Part shown: piece by piece, positions 52,946 to 64,000 of the stretch
How positions within the stretch are numbered: position 1 is the first letter of the stretch
Layout: each line of letters starts with the position of its first letter
From: Anisus vortex
Lineage: Eukaryota; Mollusca; Gastropoda; Planorbidae
Direction of reading: 5' to 3'
DNA length: 64,000 bases
Assembly: GCA_949126835.1 (NCBI GenBank)
Contig: OX421501.1
Location: forward strand, 2,754,617-2,818,616
Made by a program: the position numbers and the translations under genes
Notes under the pieces: model-generated
Databases searched by the model: none
Seen by the model: the letters and a program-made list of their open reading frames with translations, nothing else
What the model was told of the DNA's origin: nothing

Positions 52946-53501
52946 GCATTACTGGACAGTAATGATCACATTAGAACTGTGCCAACCTGTTGGATTCTAG
53001 AAGCCTGGTCCCATTCTACGTCGTTGGTTAATTTCATAATTGGATTAATTCAGAGAATTCGGATTAGCGTAAACAGACGTTGGCTAATCTCATTAAGTAA
53101 ATAGCAAAGTAGTGTCTTGCTGATTCCCTATTATCAGAAATTGACAGGTGTAACACCTGTATTGTCATTAAACTGAAAGTTGACGTCAGCATGGTGGGGG
53201 TAGAAAAACAAACTTCGAGACAGCTGAAGACATTGTCTCAAGACACAAATGGCATGTTGAGCTCATGCCTGTGGATTTTATCAAGGAGACAAAGAGGATG
53301 GTGTCGGGTGTAGATTATCAGTTGATCGTAAAGTAGCTGGAGGTTTGCGTAATTCGATGCTAGATTTCTCACACTGAAGTCTGGGAGATTATTGCGACAT
53401 GGCGTCAAATGTTATAGATGACATGGATGACAGTGACGCGAAACGCAGTGTAAAAATACTTTTGGGTTTTGTTTTAGTTTGCTGTTCTTTGCTGTTTGAT
53501 G

Positions 53502-53775
53502 GGACACGTTGACGAGCGGCAGTGCGTTCGAATGGCGATCCGAAGGTCATGGGTTCGAATCCTGGAGGAGGCTAGGATTTTTTACCAGGACTTGAGGGTG
53601 TCCCTGAGTCTACCCAGCTCTGATGGGTACCTGACATTAGTTGTGGAAAAGTAAAGGCGGTTGGGCATTACGCTGGCCACACATCCCCTAGTATGCTGTG
53701 GCCACAGAAACTGGTGAACTCTGCTTCACCAGCCATATGATCAGTTTGGTCCGAAGGCTACTTTACTTTACTTTA
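53502..53775 (+). repeat. SINE-A copy, full length
   Basis: The box A region is diverged (GTTGACGAGCGGC); box B reads GGGTTCGAATCCTGG. Complete body, tail TACTTTACTTTACTTTAC. Confidence 0.85.
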
Positions 53776-54524
53776 CAAAATAATTATTAATTGACTGTTG
53801 GGATTATGGTCTGACACCTGTCTAATTATGCGTAAAAAATATTTTTAGCGTGTTAGAGATTTTTACATATTGAGACAGTTTAACCATTGCTTTAATAATA
53901 AAATACAATTGTTACACAAGATTTGAGGTTCAAAGCATTATATAACACATTCAAACATGCATGTTTAGTTCATTTCAGAGCGCAGTTTCTTTCTCCTCCG
54001 TTTTTTTAAATCATTTTTTGTATTTTTTCTCATTTTACTTCGGTTATTTTGCTACTCCTCTCTAAATAATCATCGCATAAGGTTGAAATTTGGCAGTTTT
54101 CTTTATCACTATGTTTTCTTTAATCCTGTGCATGATTTTAAAGATTCGTTGAGAATTCTTTTTTATTTTCCAATTTTCATGTCTCAATATGCAAATTTTT
54201 TATGCTGTTTTAGTAGAAAATTCATAATTTTTTAAAACAATAATGTTATCAGCATAACCATGCATGGAAAGATAGATAATATAAATTTCAAACAATTGCA
54301 GAAAGCAGAATGAAATTATCTTCTTTGTAAAACAAGTTATAAGAGCTTTCATAAAACTGTTTGTCGGCCATTTTTATGGTTGCTATGGCAATATAAAAAA
54401 AAGCTGAATCTGATAGGGTCATTTAAAATTGTCAGAAATGCGGAAAAAAAATTCTAGACAGGTGTCGGACTTTTAAGGATAGAGTTATGTGTTGTTGTTT
54501 TTTAATTTTTCCTCGGGTCTGGAA

Positions 54525-54615
54525 GGAGTCCCTGAGTCCCAGTGAATGTGGGCAGTGTCCTTGCCACACTATCTCTTTGCATGCCGAGGCCACAGATATT
54601 TGTCAGCACAGCTTC
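54525..54615 (+). repeat. SINE-A diverged fragment
   Basis: GAGTCCCTGAGTCCCAG and ATGCCGAGGCCACAGATATT match the SINE-A body with many substitutions. Confidence 0.5.
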
Positions 54616-54629
54616 AATCGCCTAATAAT

Positions 54630-54847
54630 CAGGGGTCGGCAAAACTTTTTATTATGTCGTGTTGCCAAAGTAGGATTTCTAACTCATTCAGCGTCCGCCA
54701 ACATCATAAAAGTCAACCCTGCTCTACCAAATCAATTTCTTGTAGAAGAGGCAACTTGAAATTCCGTTTTTGTGGGTCTTCCGTGTGCCATTTAAAATTG
54801 CTCTGCGTGCCAAGTCTGGCAAGCATTCTGTAAGTTGCCGTCATCTG
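54630..54847. mobile_element. hAT-G element
   Basis: CAGGGGTCGGCAAAACTTTT at the left, GTAAGTTGCCGTCATCTG at the right. GCCTAATA and GCCTCATA lie at or near the borders but the left one is two bases off, so the duplication is uncertain. Confidence 0.55.
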
Positions 54848-55224
54848 GCCTCATAGGCCCAATGGTCTGAACTGGATAACTGGATAGCCTACTTACAATA
54901 CCAAGCAATGTCCAATATTTCTTTCAAACATCAATTTTTTCTTTTTCTGAGACAGGAAAGAATAGAAAAAAAACTTAAGTAGTCACACAGAAGTATTTGA
55001 CAAACTAAAGCCTGCAATTGGAATGTGTCGCCAACACAATCCATGCTTATTCTAATAACCGTGGATCGTAAGGCACAGAACGCTTAAGCTAAGATAAACG
55101 CATTAGGGACTGGAACCCAGGGCAATAACGCATCAGCCATCCGTGTTTCCCCAAGACCATTGCACTACTACTCACCTATCCCAGTAGCAATAGTCACCTG
55201 TACATATATAGCCTACATTTTCGT

Positions 55225-55300
55225 CTATTCTTGGTTGTTTGCACTCTATAACTGCGCATAGAACTGTCCTCAACGCATTATTATTATTATTATTTTTTTT
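55225..55300 (+). repeat. LINE-J 3' tail fragment
   Basis: TCGTCTATTCTTGGTTGTTT, CATAGAACTGTCCTCAACGC and an ATT repeat match the LINE-J end. Confidence 0.5.
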
Positions 55301-55996
55301 TTTATTATTACTAGTTATTTTCGTGAGCATCAAAATACCATGTCATCTAAACCTCATACGTAAGAAAGAAATAATCCTTGAATTAAATATTGACTTGACA
55401 TGTGTCAATGTACGGCTCATCCATCTCCAGATCTCAGATTAATTTATAATCCCTATGCGATTAGATTTTGAAATGGATTTCCATCAAAAAGTTAATAAAC
55501 ACAAAAAAACAGCAAAAGTAAAGGAAAAATACAATGTCTTTTTAAGATTCTATTTTTTAGTTAACCCTCTCGATCTCGCTCTCTCTCCGTCATATATTAG
55601 CCCACGACCAGCATTAATTAGTAGGGTTAATTTAAGGAAAGATGTCAAGCCGTCGACAATTGTTCAAATAAAGAATCTTTGTTTGTTTGTTTTTCAGTGT
55701 GCGTTTCTTTTTTAAACAAAGACTCGAGCACTTTCAGAAACTGGGCGAAAATGTGGGAGGGCGAAAAGGGGGAGGGGGGGGGAGATAACAATGGAATTAG
55801 GTTAGGCCATTAGGACTGGTCATCTTGTCCATAATTAGAACCTTTGCCCCCCTAACGAGAAAGTGTCCAGCATAATGTAAAAAAAATGTTTACTTTAAAT
55901 TATTGGCGAGTGGTTCATGCTTCGTGCGAATCGAATTAAAGGGGGAATAATTTTTAAATTGTTTCGTGGTGTTTTGTTTTTTTAATGGTATGAAAC

Positions 55997-56305
55997 CACT
56001 GATCTATAATAAGAATGGATTAAGCACGGAAGTAACATTCTTGAAGTCAAAATAAATAGGCTTTCAAGTGACTTTCACTTATCTATGAAATTATATTTCC
56101 TAAACACTGACCTGTAAATACATTTCAAGTGACTTAGACTTCCTTTTTATCGTAACTATGGATGTGTTCTAATCATAAGTTGTTTATTCATGTAACTCGC
56201 TTACGTAGATAAGTGAATTCCACTTTCCCACTATTCATTTTGGCTTCATTTGGCGCATACACATTTAATATAGAGGCGCTATCCATTCTTTTTTATAGAT
56301 AAGTG
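55997..56305. mobile_element. MITE-T element, short copy
   Basis: CACTGATCTATAATAAGAAT and ATTCTTTTTTATAGATAAGTG form inverted ends, 309 bp apart. It shares CGGAAGTAACATTCTTGA with the 35604 copy next to the left end. Confidence 0.6.
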
Positions 56306-56902
56306 TATGAAACAATATTGAGTTATTGTTTTGCTTTCGGTTATTGTTTTGTTTTTTTGTGGGTTTTTTTCTGGCGGGAAATGTTTTAGTGCAAAAATGT
56401 TTGATGCATTTGGAAAGTTTCTTTCAAAAAGATTGAATGCTTTGAGATATAAAAAAACAAACAAGAAAAAAAAATTTATAATGGAGTTACCTCGGCGTGT
56501 AGGCGGACATCTTGAAAGATGCTGACGTCATGAAAGGGAAATAAACAAATGGATTAACTAAAAACTTTAACCAATACCCTGACATTGTTTCGATGGTTTA
56601 TGCTATTTGTTATATATGTTTTTTTTTGTAATAGGTTTGCGTGTGTGGGGATGGATGTGTGGGGGTGTTGGGGGATATGGGGGGGGGGGGGAGTGACGTA
56701 GATGTGATGTTGTGGTGCATGTTAGAAACAGGTGGAATATTCGTTGAATACTCGGTCACCGTTCTTAATTAGAGCAGACCTCTGGCTTATCGAACAAACA
56801 CGAGCACAGTGGAGCGCCCGATAAACTATAAGCTACATCCAAACGTAATTTAAAAAAGAGACATGAAATAGTTTTGAAATCTGATTTTATCTATCTTACT
56901 GT

Positions 56903-57050
56903 TTCTCTCTCTCTCTCTCTCTCTCTCTCGATCTCTCTCTCTCTCTCTCTCTCTCGATCTCTCTCTCTCTCTCTCTCTCGATCTCTCTCTCTCTCTCTCT
57001 CTCTCGATCTATCTTTATCTATCTCTCTCTCTATCTCCCTATCTCTATGT
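56903..57050. repeat. CT-rich microsatellite with periodic GATCT
   Basis: CT runs are punctuated by CGATCT at about 26-28 bp intervals. Confidence 0.9.
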
Positions 57051-57165
57051 GTCTCTCCTCTTAATAATCACATAACACAATAAATCTAGTCAGTAATAAA
57101 AGGTCAAAACAATTGTTTATCACTGCGTTTAACACTTTCCAACATCCACCACCGGACACCCTCCC

Positions 57166-57170
<5 letters not shown>

Positions 57171-57210
<40 letters not shown>
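57171..57210. repeat. CT microsatellite
   Basis: Pure CT run. Confidence 0.9.
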
Positions 57211-57211
<1 letters not shown>

Positions 57212-57577
57212 CTCTTTCATGGTTTTCACTTAACACCGCCCCCGCCTCGGCCTTCCACCCCGACCAACCGCAACCCCACAGCCAACCCTCATATAACACA
57301 CACACGCACCTCAATCTTCCCTTGTTTTCGTGTCCTCAGACATACCATACGACCCACCCACTTTCCCCTCTTTTTCCCTCTGCCCCCACACCCAACCTCC
57401 ACCGACTGCCACTGCCACATGACACAAGTCTGACAAAGGCAATCTGTCACGACAATATCGAGCTGACAACATCTGGACCTCCTACGCCTTCAAAGGGAAA
57501 TTAAAAAAAAGAGGGGGGGAAGGAGTATTGCCCGATTTTGTGTCAAAAACAAATACGTTTTCTACAGTCTCCATTTT

Positions 57578-57750
57578 ATATTGTGTCTCTCTCTCCTTAA
57601 CTCTTTCATTCTCACACTCTCTCTCTCTCACTCACTCTCTCACTCTATCTCACTCTCTCTCACTCTCTCTTTCTTTCTCTCTTACACTCTCTCTCTGTTT
57701 TTCTCTCTCACTCTCCCATTCTCTCTCTCACTCTCTCTTTCTCCCTCAAC
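57578..57750. repeat. CT/CACTCT low-complexity tract
   Basis: CTCTCACT and CTCTTT mixtures. The Ser/Leu-rich frames here are artefacts. Confidence 0.85.
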
Positions 57751-58097
57751 GTATTTACTCCGTGTTTGATTAGGTCGTAGTTGGGGGACGAAAAGGGGAG
57801 AGATTTGGGAGAGAGGGGCGGCGGGGGTAGCTCTGGGGGGGCGGCTGAGGTGGGGGGGCGGGAGTATGGTCTGTGTGAAGACATCTAAATAGATCCAAAA
57901 AAGCAGAACGCGGGAGTAGACAAAAAGAAGAAGAAACAAATCCTTCTGTACGACAGAGAAATCCTATTAGGGAGGAAACAAAATCGGCGCCCCCGACTTC
58001 GGAGCTAAAGAGATAGAGAGAAGAAAAACACAAACTAGGGGCTAAAATACAAGTGACGTCAACAAATAAAAATAAAATTTAAGGAATTAGAAAGGAG

Positions 58098-58155
58098 AGA
58101 GAGAGGGAGGGAGGGAGGGAGGGAGGGAGGGAGGGAGGGAGGGAGGGAGGGAGGG
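58098..58155. repeat. GGGA microsatellite
   Basis: About 13 GGGA units on the plus strand, between the first and second CRE sites. Confidence 0.95.
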
Positions 58156-58281
58156 AGCGGTGGTACGAGATCAAGTGGAATGTCGAAAAGGTTTTCCTTT
58201 AAATAAATACAAGAAAGAAAAAAAGAAGAAAAAAAATCGGTGTGACGTCACGAGTAGAAGTTTCTATGTTCGTTTGTTTCG

Positions 58282-58284
58282 TGT

Positions 58285-58341
<57 letters not shown>
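58282..58341. repeat. GT microsatellite
   Basis: A GT run of about 25 units with one GTGA interruption, between the second and third CRE sites. Confidence 0.95.
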
Positions 58342-59128
58342 TTGTTTTTCAAAATATCTTTTTTTAGCGCCGGTGCCCGAAACAAACACCCGGTGTGACG
58401 TCACCGCGATTGTTGTTTTTTTTTTTTTTCGCTGTTGATAGAAAGCATTAGACGACGGAAGTGAGCGTTTCTTAGCGGATGAATACCCGGATGTTGGCGT
58501 TTTTTTGTTAAAATTTAACGTGTGGGGGGGGGTGTTATAATAGAAATATCTATCTGTCAGCCTGTCTATCTTTACTAATATGACACCATTGTCTAGTATC
58601 TATCAATAGCCTCTCTGTCTCTCTATCTGTCTGTGTGAATATTTATCTATATAATGTCATTCTATATTCAATATGATCAATATATATATAACGCAATTTG
58701 GTCGGACGGGATACTTTACCTTTTTTGACTATTTTGTTAATAGATAAGACATAAACTCGAAGCATCAAAATAACCGTCTCACAAAAAAAACAACGTACAA
58801 ACAGCTCAGCGAGCACACCACGTCGTATCGACGGGAGGAGAAAAAAACGTGGAAACAACTAACAGAACCTTAAAATTCACGTGTTGCGCCCGCTGGAAGG
58901 AGTGATGTGCTCAGACTTTCTCTTCAGCGCACTTGCCCATTTCTGTACCCTCGATTATTTCTATAAGCGCATCTTTTCACGCCTTTTTGCATTTAGCCAT
59001 GCTCTGTGCTCTTTCTTTCCATAAATTCCATTGCCAATGTTAGTCTGGGGAAGGCAAACACAAAAAAAAAACACAAACTAAAGCGAAAAGGTCTTTGAAC
59101 TCTTCTCAAATGACTCCTTTGTCCCCAG

Positions 59129-59332
59129 GATTCCTCAATTTCCCGCGACAAGCCGATCCACAGAGTAGGTTCAAGGAAGCTCACTTCTTGTTGTACCCAA
59201 CCACTCTGGGAACTTTCTGTGACCCTCCACCACGAAATAAGTTGCATTGTGCCAAATGCTATTTTAAGCTACAGGCCAAAGATATATCGCAGGGGTATTG
59301 AATACAGATTTTCGGATTTTGATCATTGCTAA
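59129..59332 (+). other. Exon-like open block
   Basis: A good acceptor (ACTCCTTTGTCCCCAG) precedes 67 open codons (starts DSSISRDKPIHRVGSRKLTS, later CTQPLWELSVTLHHEISC) ending in TAA at 59330. The same block is also open in another forward frame and on the minus strand, so codon bias cannot decide. No known motif. Chance is likely. Confidence 0.15.
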
Positions 59333-60759
59333 TCATTTATTTATTTCTCCACATTGTTCTGGTGAGTTTTTATACTAAAAATAATTATAACTTATATTAA
59401 AAATATTCTGAAAGGAGCACCCTGTATGGTTTCATGTAAAAAAAAAAGCAAAATAGTAAATTTGAAATGTCTCAAAATCAGGTTTCAGACTGTGGATCCA
59501 GTAAAACACACATAGCTAAGAGACAATTTCTCCGATTTTGAAACCGTTTCCACCATTAAATTCAACATTCAAATCACTATAATGATTGCTGAATAACTCA
59601 AAATGACCCTAGGGCCCAATGCGACTCATTTCGTAGTATAGGGTCGCCCCTGAGCAAAGATTAGGAGCGCAGACCTTTTAATGTCACACGCTTTGTAACA
59701 ATGTCTCGGGTACAGCAAGGTACAATTCCATCCATGCAGCTGTTCGTTCGCGAAAGAAAGTTCGGGTAGTCGTTCTTGGGGGTATGTGGTGAGAAAGATG
59801 GAATGGTTTGAGGGCGTTATACCATCTCCTGACAATGCAATTTTTTTCTGTGCATATCTTATATTTCCATTTTTTTGTTTTATTAAGGGTCATCTCCCCC
59901 CCCCCCCCGGTATTAATTAGATATAAATATTTAAATGAATGAGAAATTTAAAGTGTAGTTCCAATACCAACTTAAAAACAAAGTCAAAATAACACAGTTC
60001 GTTCAAAAACGGAAATCTCTAGAAATGACTAACAACATACACGCAAAAAATATTGTTTGGTTTCTATGTTATCATAGAATGGCCTTGACATTTTCATCCT
60101 TGAAAGCAATTATTATATGCCAGATTTTTATCAAACGATATAAAAAGTTAACCACCACAAAGAAAACAAAAAATGACGAAACAATTTAAAATGACCAAGT
60201 TGAACTAAAACTAGTCTAACAAAAAAGCTCAGATTTAAAAAAAAAAGAAGGAAATATTTTTTAAAAAAAAGGATTTGTTTTAGACATTTTTTTTCAGCTT
60301 AGATTTAGAATGAAACTCATCAGTGAAAGTTTGTCAATTTTTCGACTTTTAATATTGCTAATCATCATCTTCTTCTTTTTCATTGTACTGTTGCGATTCG
60401 AGGAAAAAGTCCACAATTTAATGGTAACTTAATTGCGAATATTCTGGGATCAATAGTGTGAATTAAATACTTATAATATTTTATAGCATACAAGCAAAAG
60501 TTATAAACTGACGACGGACTTTCATTGGAGGTATTTAGTTCAAATAAATCTTTAGTGATAATTTGAAAGTCGGCATGATAGTAATAAAAAAAAAATTTTT
60601 TTAATTGTCATAAGCTGTGCAGAAGATAAAAAGCAAGTACGGATTCGTTGCTTTCTTTTGCGTTCATATTACTCTTGCGTGTAAATAAAGAAGATTATTG
60701 CGTCCTACGCTCATCTGTGGACCGAGTCTAGTATTGCATTTTTTATTAATGTTTTAAAT

Positions 60760-60956
60760 CAAGGGTGTGCTGCAGGTGGCCCGCGGGCCACGAAACAGCC
60801 CACCAAGCCTTTTAGTTTGGCCCCCGAACAGCTTCTAACGGTATTTTTTTTTAATTCTTTGCATTATTAATGCAAATACATTTTCTGACTTTGTGGCCCA
60901 TCAAGTTGTATAATATTTCATATGCGCCCAAGGCAGAAAAATGTTGCACACTCCTG
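60760..60956. mobile_element. hAT-type MITE, 197 bp, perfect 8-bp duplication
   Basis: The ends CAAGGGTGTGC and GCACACTCCTG are inverted. TTTTAAAT flanks both sides (60752-60759, 60957-60964). The interior includes GGTGGCCCGCGGGCCACG, a GC-rich palindrome. Confidence 0.85.
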
Positions 60957-61044
60957 TTTTAAATGATCTAAGTTACTGGTTTTCCTGCCTTGTTCAGGCA
61001 ACCCATTCCAAGCCCGAATGCCACCCGGGAAGAAAGAGTACTTA

Positions 61045-61232
61045 CAGTGGCGTAGCTAGGGGAGGGGGAGGGGGGTCCAAATTTGAAAATCCTCCCGGGC
61101 CACTACTTGAGGGGGGCCCCCAAAGGCGTGTCCAAATTTTTTTTTCTCATGTCATAATGTCGAATGTCAAAATGCAGGGGCTCCTAAAGAGGTCAAGGCC
61201 CCCGGGCCCCCAAATCCCTTGCAACGGCACCG
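61045..61232. mobile_element. hAT-type MITE, 188 bp, perfect 8-bp duplication
   Basis: The ends CAGTGGCGTAGC and GCAACGGCACCG are imperfect inverted repeats. AGTACTTA flanks both sides (61037-61044, 61233-61240). GC-rich interior with CCCGGGCC blocks. Confidence 0.85.
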
Positions 61233-61426
61233 AGTACTTATATGCATTTGTTTTTACACCCAATAATTATTCGGGGCTTTTCATGGAATATTTCACTAAG
61301 GACTTAAACAGATCGATAGCTTAAATCATGCTTTTCTCGATTGTTCCAGAAAGTGAATAAATCTAAACATTTTCAAACAAGGCATAAGCTCGATGTTAAA
61401 GTGGACGTCACAACTTTCATTTTAAT

Positions 61427-61885
61427 TTAAAGACCAAGTGAAGAGCTTTTTATCAAAATTGAGTTAACATTTCATTTTGATATTAAATAGTGTATTCAGC
61501 ATCTGAATGTTAGTAAAAATAATTTATACAAGATATTAAAGATACATTTTAAGTAATTACTTCAAAATTTGCACTAAAATGTGTGTGTTTTTCGGAGGAA
61601 AAATCCAAATCTCGTAGCCATTTGAGATGTTTTTATTTCCGGCAACATAGGAAAATGACGTAAGAGAAAGGATTCCGACTAGGAAAAATGATTATTGTCA
61701 CGTGTTTTGAATCTATTGCCACATGTTTTGAATTTTTTCCCAGTTTTAATTTTTAACAAAATGGTTAAATATAGATTTATAGCGTCGAGTTTTGTTTATT
61801 TATATCCCTTCTCAAACGTCACCTCCGTATGAGGCTATTTCCAAATCTCGTTCCTTTGAGAAAAACCTCTTCACTTGGTGTTTAA
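61427..61885 (-). mobile_element. MITE-Q copy, inverted
   Basis: A 459-bp copy with TTAA borders, in the opposite orientation to the 27685 and 29442 copies and more diverged (for example TTGGTGTTTAA at the right end). Confidence 0.75.
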
Positions 61886-62180
61886 AATAATATCTCGAAG
61901 GTCATCACTAGCCCTCGCTCTCGGACTCGGGGAGCGAAAGGTCTATGGTCAGTGCACTTTCTATTTATAACTCAAGTTCGTAACAGTTTGAAAGAATCGG
62001 GTATTTTTGTATTTCTCCATTAACTCATTAGAACTACTTGCCTTCTTTTAGTTTCAGACTTAAAACTTTCAAAATGTCAAGATCGAATTTGGCAACGTCA
62101 ACATTTTATAATCAATTAGCCATTTTGTGAAGTAAATAAATATTGACACACGGTAATTGAGGTAGACAGGGACAAGTAGA

Positions 62181-62502
62181 CAGGTGAAAGGAGACATAGT
62201 GACATATAGATAAAAAGACCGACTGACAAATATATAGATAAATTTGATAGATAGAGAGGTAGTATGCTTGGTAGGTAGGTAGGTAAGTTGGTAGACAAGT
62301 AGGTATTAATAGATTTATAGATATATAGTTATAGTTAATAGATTTATAGATATATAGTTATGTAGGTAGGTAGGTAAGCAGGTCGGTAGGTGGGTAGGTA
62401 AGTAGGAAGTTAATTAGATAGATAGAGCCATTGGTAAGTAAGTAGATAGCTAGGTGTGTACGTAGGTGGGTAGTTGTGTAGGTAGGTAGGTAGGAAGTTT
62501 AG

Positions 62503-62533
<31 letters not shown>

Positions 62534-62635
62534 AATATCTATAGAGAGATAGATAGATAGATAATAGACAGACAGACAGATAGACAGATAGGCAGATATA
62601 TAGATAGACAGATAGACAGATAGACAGAGTATACA
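62181..62635. repeat. Mixed GATA / GTAG / GACA tetranucleotide tract
   Basis: Includes GTAGGTAGGTAGGTA blocks, a 37-bp-spaced duplicated TTAATAGATTTATAGATATA segment near 62307-62360, GATA at 62504-62530 and GACA/GATA at 62570-62630. Confidence 0.9.
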
Positions 62636-63066
62636 ACTATATCTACAAATAAAAACCTAGAATTGTGAAAGAAAATCTCCCCAAGTAAGTTTCTAACTAT
62701 ATTGATCCCTTTGTCTCATTGTCTTAATGTGTCAGGAACATTAACTCCATTCCAAGGGGAATTAAACCCAAAGCTAAAAGTATTGACGAGTCAGCCCGTT
62801 CTTACTGCCCCTGTCGGCTATATACACACACACACACACAAACTAAATAAAAATAGTGGATTACTATGACTTTGTATTAGAAACGAAACAATACGCGAGA
62901 GTTCACACTATAATATACCAAAATATGCCCCATGTGTAGTAGAGGCCGAAAACGAAACCATACCGAAAGTTATATATTGACTTTCGGTCAATGTCGAAAC
63001 CGAAAGTTTAACTACAACTTCAGTCAAAACCGAAAGATGAACAGATATTGCCAAACAAAAGTTTTT

Positions 63067-63366
63067 TAAAGACTGCACAATAATAAGATGGACCGATTGC
63101 TTTAATATTTCTGCTATTTGATGACTTGAATGACTTCTTTTAGGAATTCCCGATTCCCTTTTGCACTGTAAACTTCCGTTTTATTTAATCGCTATGAATT
63201 TTACAAATGAAAAATTAAAATTAAAATCGAAAGTTGTATACAGCGGAATCTTTTGCCAAACATAGGAGCTTAGAAGTCATTTAAGACAACGTTATTGGAT
63301 GCGCACGGAAAAAGAACATTATAGCTCTAAATATAGAGCAAGCGGTTTATCTTATTATAGTCTTTG
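63067..63366. mobile_element. MITE-S copy with the empty MITE-P site
   Basis: The left end is AAAGACTGCACAATAATAAG (slightly diverged), the right end TTATTATAGTCTTTG. The internal CATTTAAGACAACG is the unoccupied counterpart of the MITE-P insertion at 9088. Confidence 0.7.
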
Positions 63367-63778
63367 GTAATATCCGCTGTAGCATTACATTGTAACTGTG
63401 TATAGACAAACATTCGCTGCTTACGTGAAATCCACGGTTTTCCGTGGATTCTTTTTAGTTATTAAGAAAAAGTAGCATCATGTGACGTCATACTACGTCA
63501 TGTTGGCTGATGACTCTTTGTTTTAGATTTTAGATTGTCATCTGCTCCACGCCAAAGCGGAGACACTGAGAAAGGCAAACAAAAGAAGGTCAATAACTCT
63601 AGCTTAGACTTGTCAGTTGTATGTCAGCATTATCTTAACCTGACGATAAACAATAGGATTGCTATTATACTTAGCACTGGGCGTTATAGCTTTTTATATT
63701 CATAATAATAACCGTGACTGAATTAGGGTAACGTACCGATGTCTGATTGCAGGTGTATCAGGGAGTACAAAAAACTTA

Positions 63779-64000
63779 GTACCCGACCGGACAAAATTGA
63801 TCATTAGGACCGGTGAAGCAGAATCTGGTTAACGCTGCTTCACCGGTCCTCGGATCAATACGGCCCGACGGGATTTTGTTGTTGTTTTTTTGTTTGTTTG
63901 TTTGTTGACTGGATTTGTATAACCAGACATTAGTTTGGGAAAAGTAAAGGCGGGTGGGAATTGTGCTGGCCACATAATCCCCTAGAATGCCGTGACCGCG
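63779..64000. repeat. SINE-A inverted tail-to-tail fragments plus a third piece
   Basis: A minus-oriented 3' fragment (63779-63820) and a plus-oriented one (63826-63877) form a near palindrome around CGGTGAAGCAG and CTGCTTCACCG. A plus-strand fragment from about 63915 (CCAGACATTAGTTTGGG onward) runs off the window edge. Confidence 0.6.

Larger units (their letters stand above)
58054..58403. promoter_or_regulatory. Cluster of three perfect CRE palindromes
   Basis: TGACGTCA occurs at 58054-58061, 58243-58250 and 58396-58403. The last two share the context GTGTGACGTCAC. This is the CREB/ATF binding palindrome. An ETS-like ACGGAAGTG lies at about 58455. Further single TGACGTCA sites are at 53181, 56523 and 63483. 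No promoter-proximal gene is identified. Confidence 0.4.
60684..61262 (-). pseudogene. LINE-R fragment carrying two nested hAT MITEs
   Basis: The LINE-R segments at 60684-60759, 60957-61044 and 61233-61262 join in order once the two inserts are removed. The middle segment contains the minus-strand FFPGGIRAWNGLPEQ motif. Confidence 0.7.

Noticed and set aside
57682..58033. Proline-rich minus-strand frames
   Set aside because: Low-complexity G/C-rich composition, two overlapping frames of equal quality, no motif.
63515..63700. Open frame of about 60 codons with LSSAPRQSGDTEKGKQKK
   Set aside because: It has no start codon or clear splice boundaries, and the length is within chance expectation.

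Overview
Organism: this is AT-rich eukaryotic genomic DNA, mostly intronic and intergenic, packed with short interspersed elements, non-LTR retrotransposon pieces, small inverted-repeat DNA elements (many nested) and many mini- and microsatellites. There is no bacterial gene organisation. The repeat mix and the style of the LINE and hAT proteins suggest an invertebrate, most likely a lophotrochozoan such as a gastropod mollusc. That placement is inference; no gene here diagnoses a species.

Protein-coding content is small. The best host gene is a three-exon plus-strand model (31458-40095). It encodes an 82-residue single-pass membrane protein: a short Cys/Ser/Thr ectodomain (exon 1), one transmembrane helix plus basic stop-transfer (exon 2), and a short Asn/Pro-rich cytoplasmic tail (exon 3). 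Reading frame is kept across both introns. Weaker exon-like blocks are at 1-303, 20359-20594, 20733-20765, 47851-48018 and 59129-59332. A TATA-type promoter candidate lies near 17004, and a cluster of three perfect CRE palindromes at 58054-58403.

The main autonomous mobile DNA is two copies of one RTE-like non-LTR retrotransposon (AP endonuclease plus reverse transcriptase). Copy 1 (41139-44509) has a 12-bp target duplication and one nonsense codon. Copy 2 (48969-52330) has an intact 1037-codon frame. Both end in a TGA microsatellite whose first unit is the stop codon.

Local repeat names used below. SINE-A: tRNA-headed, about 270 bp, ending in TTTACTTTA. SINE-B: about 450 bp, internal tRNA-like module, CCCGGGCAACGCCGGGC end. 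SINE-C: tRNA-like head, 3' tail shared with LINE-R. LINE-R: RT C-terminal fragments with an SFFPxxIRxWNxLP motif. LINE-J: RT C-terminal fragment with LxHWLP, TTA-repeat tail. MITE-P: 81-bp TTAA element. MITE-Q: 458-bp TTAA element. MITE-S: about 300 bp, ends CAAAGACTATAATAAG. MITE-T: ends CACTGATCTATAA. hAT-G: ends CAGGGGTCGGCAACC. There is also a 1.65-kb hAT element with a broken transposase (27250-28895) and a 2.35-kb foldback element with a 9-bp target duplication (44961-47307).

Layout: 1-16 kb SINEs, MITEs and degenerate tandem repeats; 16.9-20.8 kb promoter and exon candidates among repeats; 24-26.7 kb two adjoining minisatellites (31-bp and 44-bp units); 26.8-31 kb nested hAT, MITE-Q and SINE-B; 31.4-40.5 kb the small membrane-protein gene, its introns filled by LINE, SINE and tandem repeats; 41-52.5 kb the two RTE copies, with the foldback element and a GATA tract between them; 52.5-64 kb LINE and SINE fragments, CT/GT/GATA tracts, the CRE cluster and more nested MITEs. 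Stretches with no entry (for example 2910-3755, 15080-15920, 21480-23075, 33735-34100, 37000-37915, 38300-38925, 52950-53500, 54850-55220, 56310-56900, 59340-60680, 61890-62180) showed me no supportable gene or recognised repeat.
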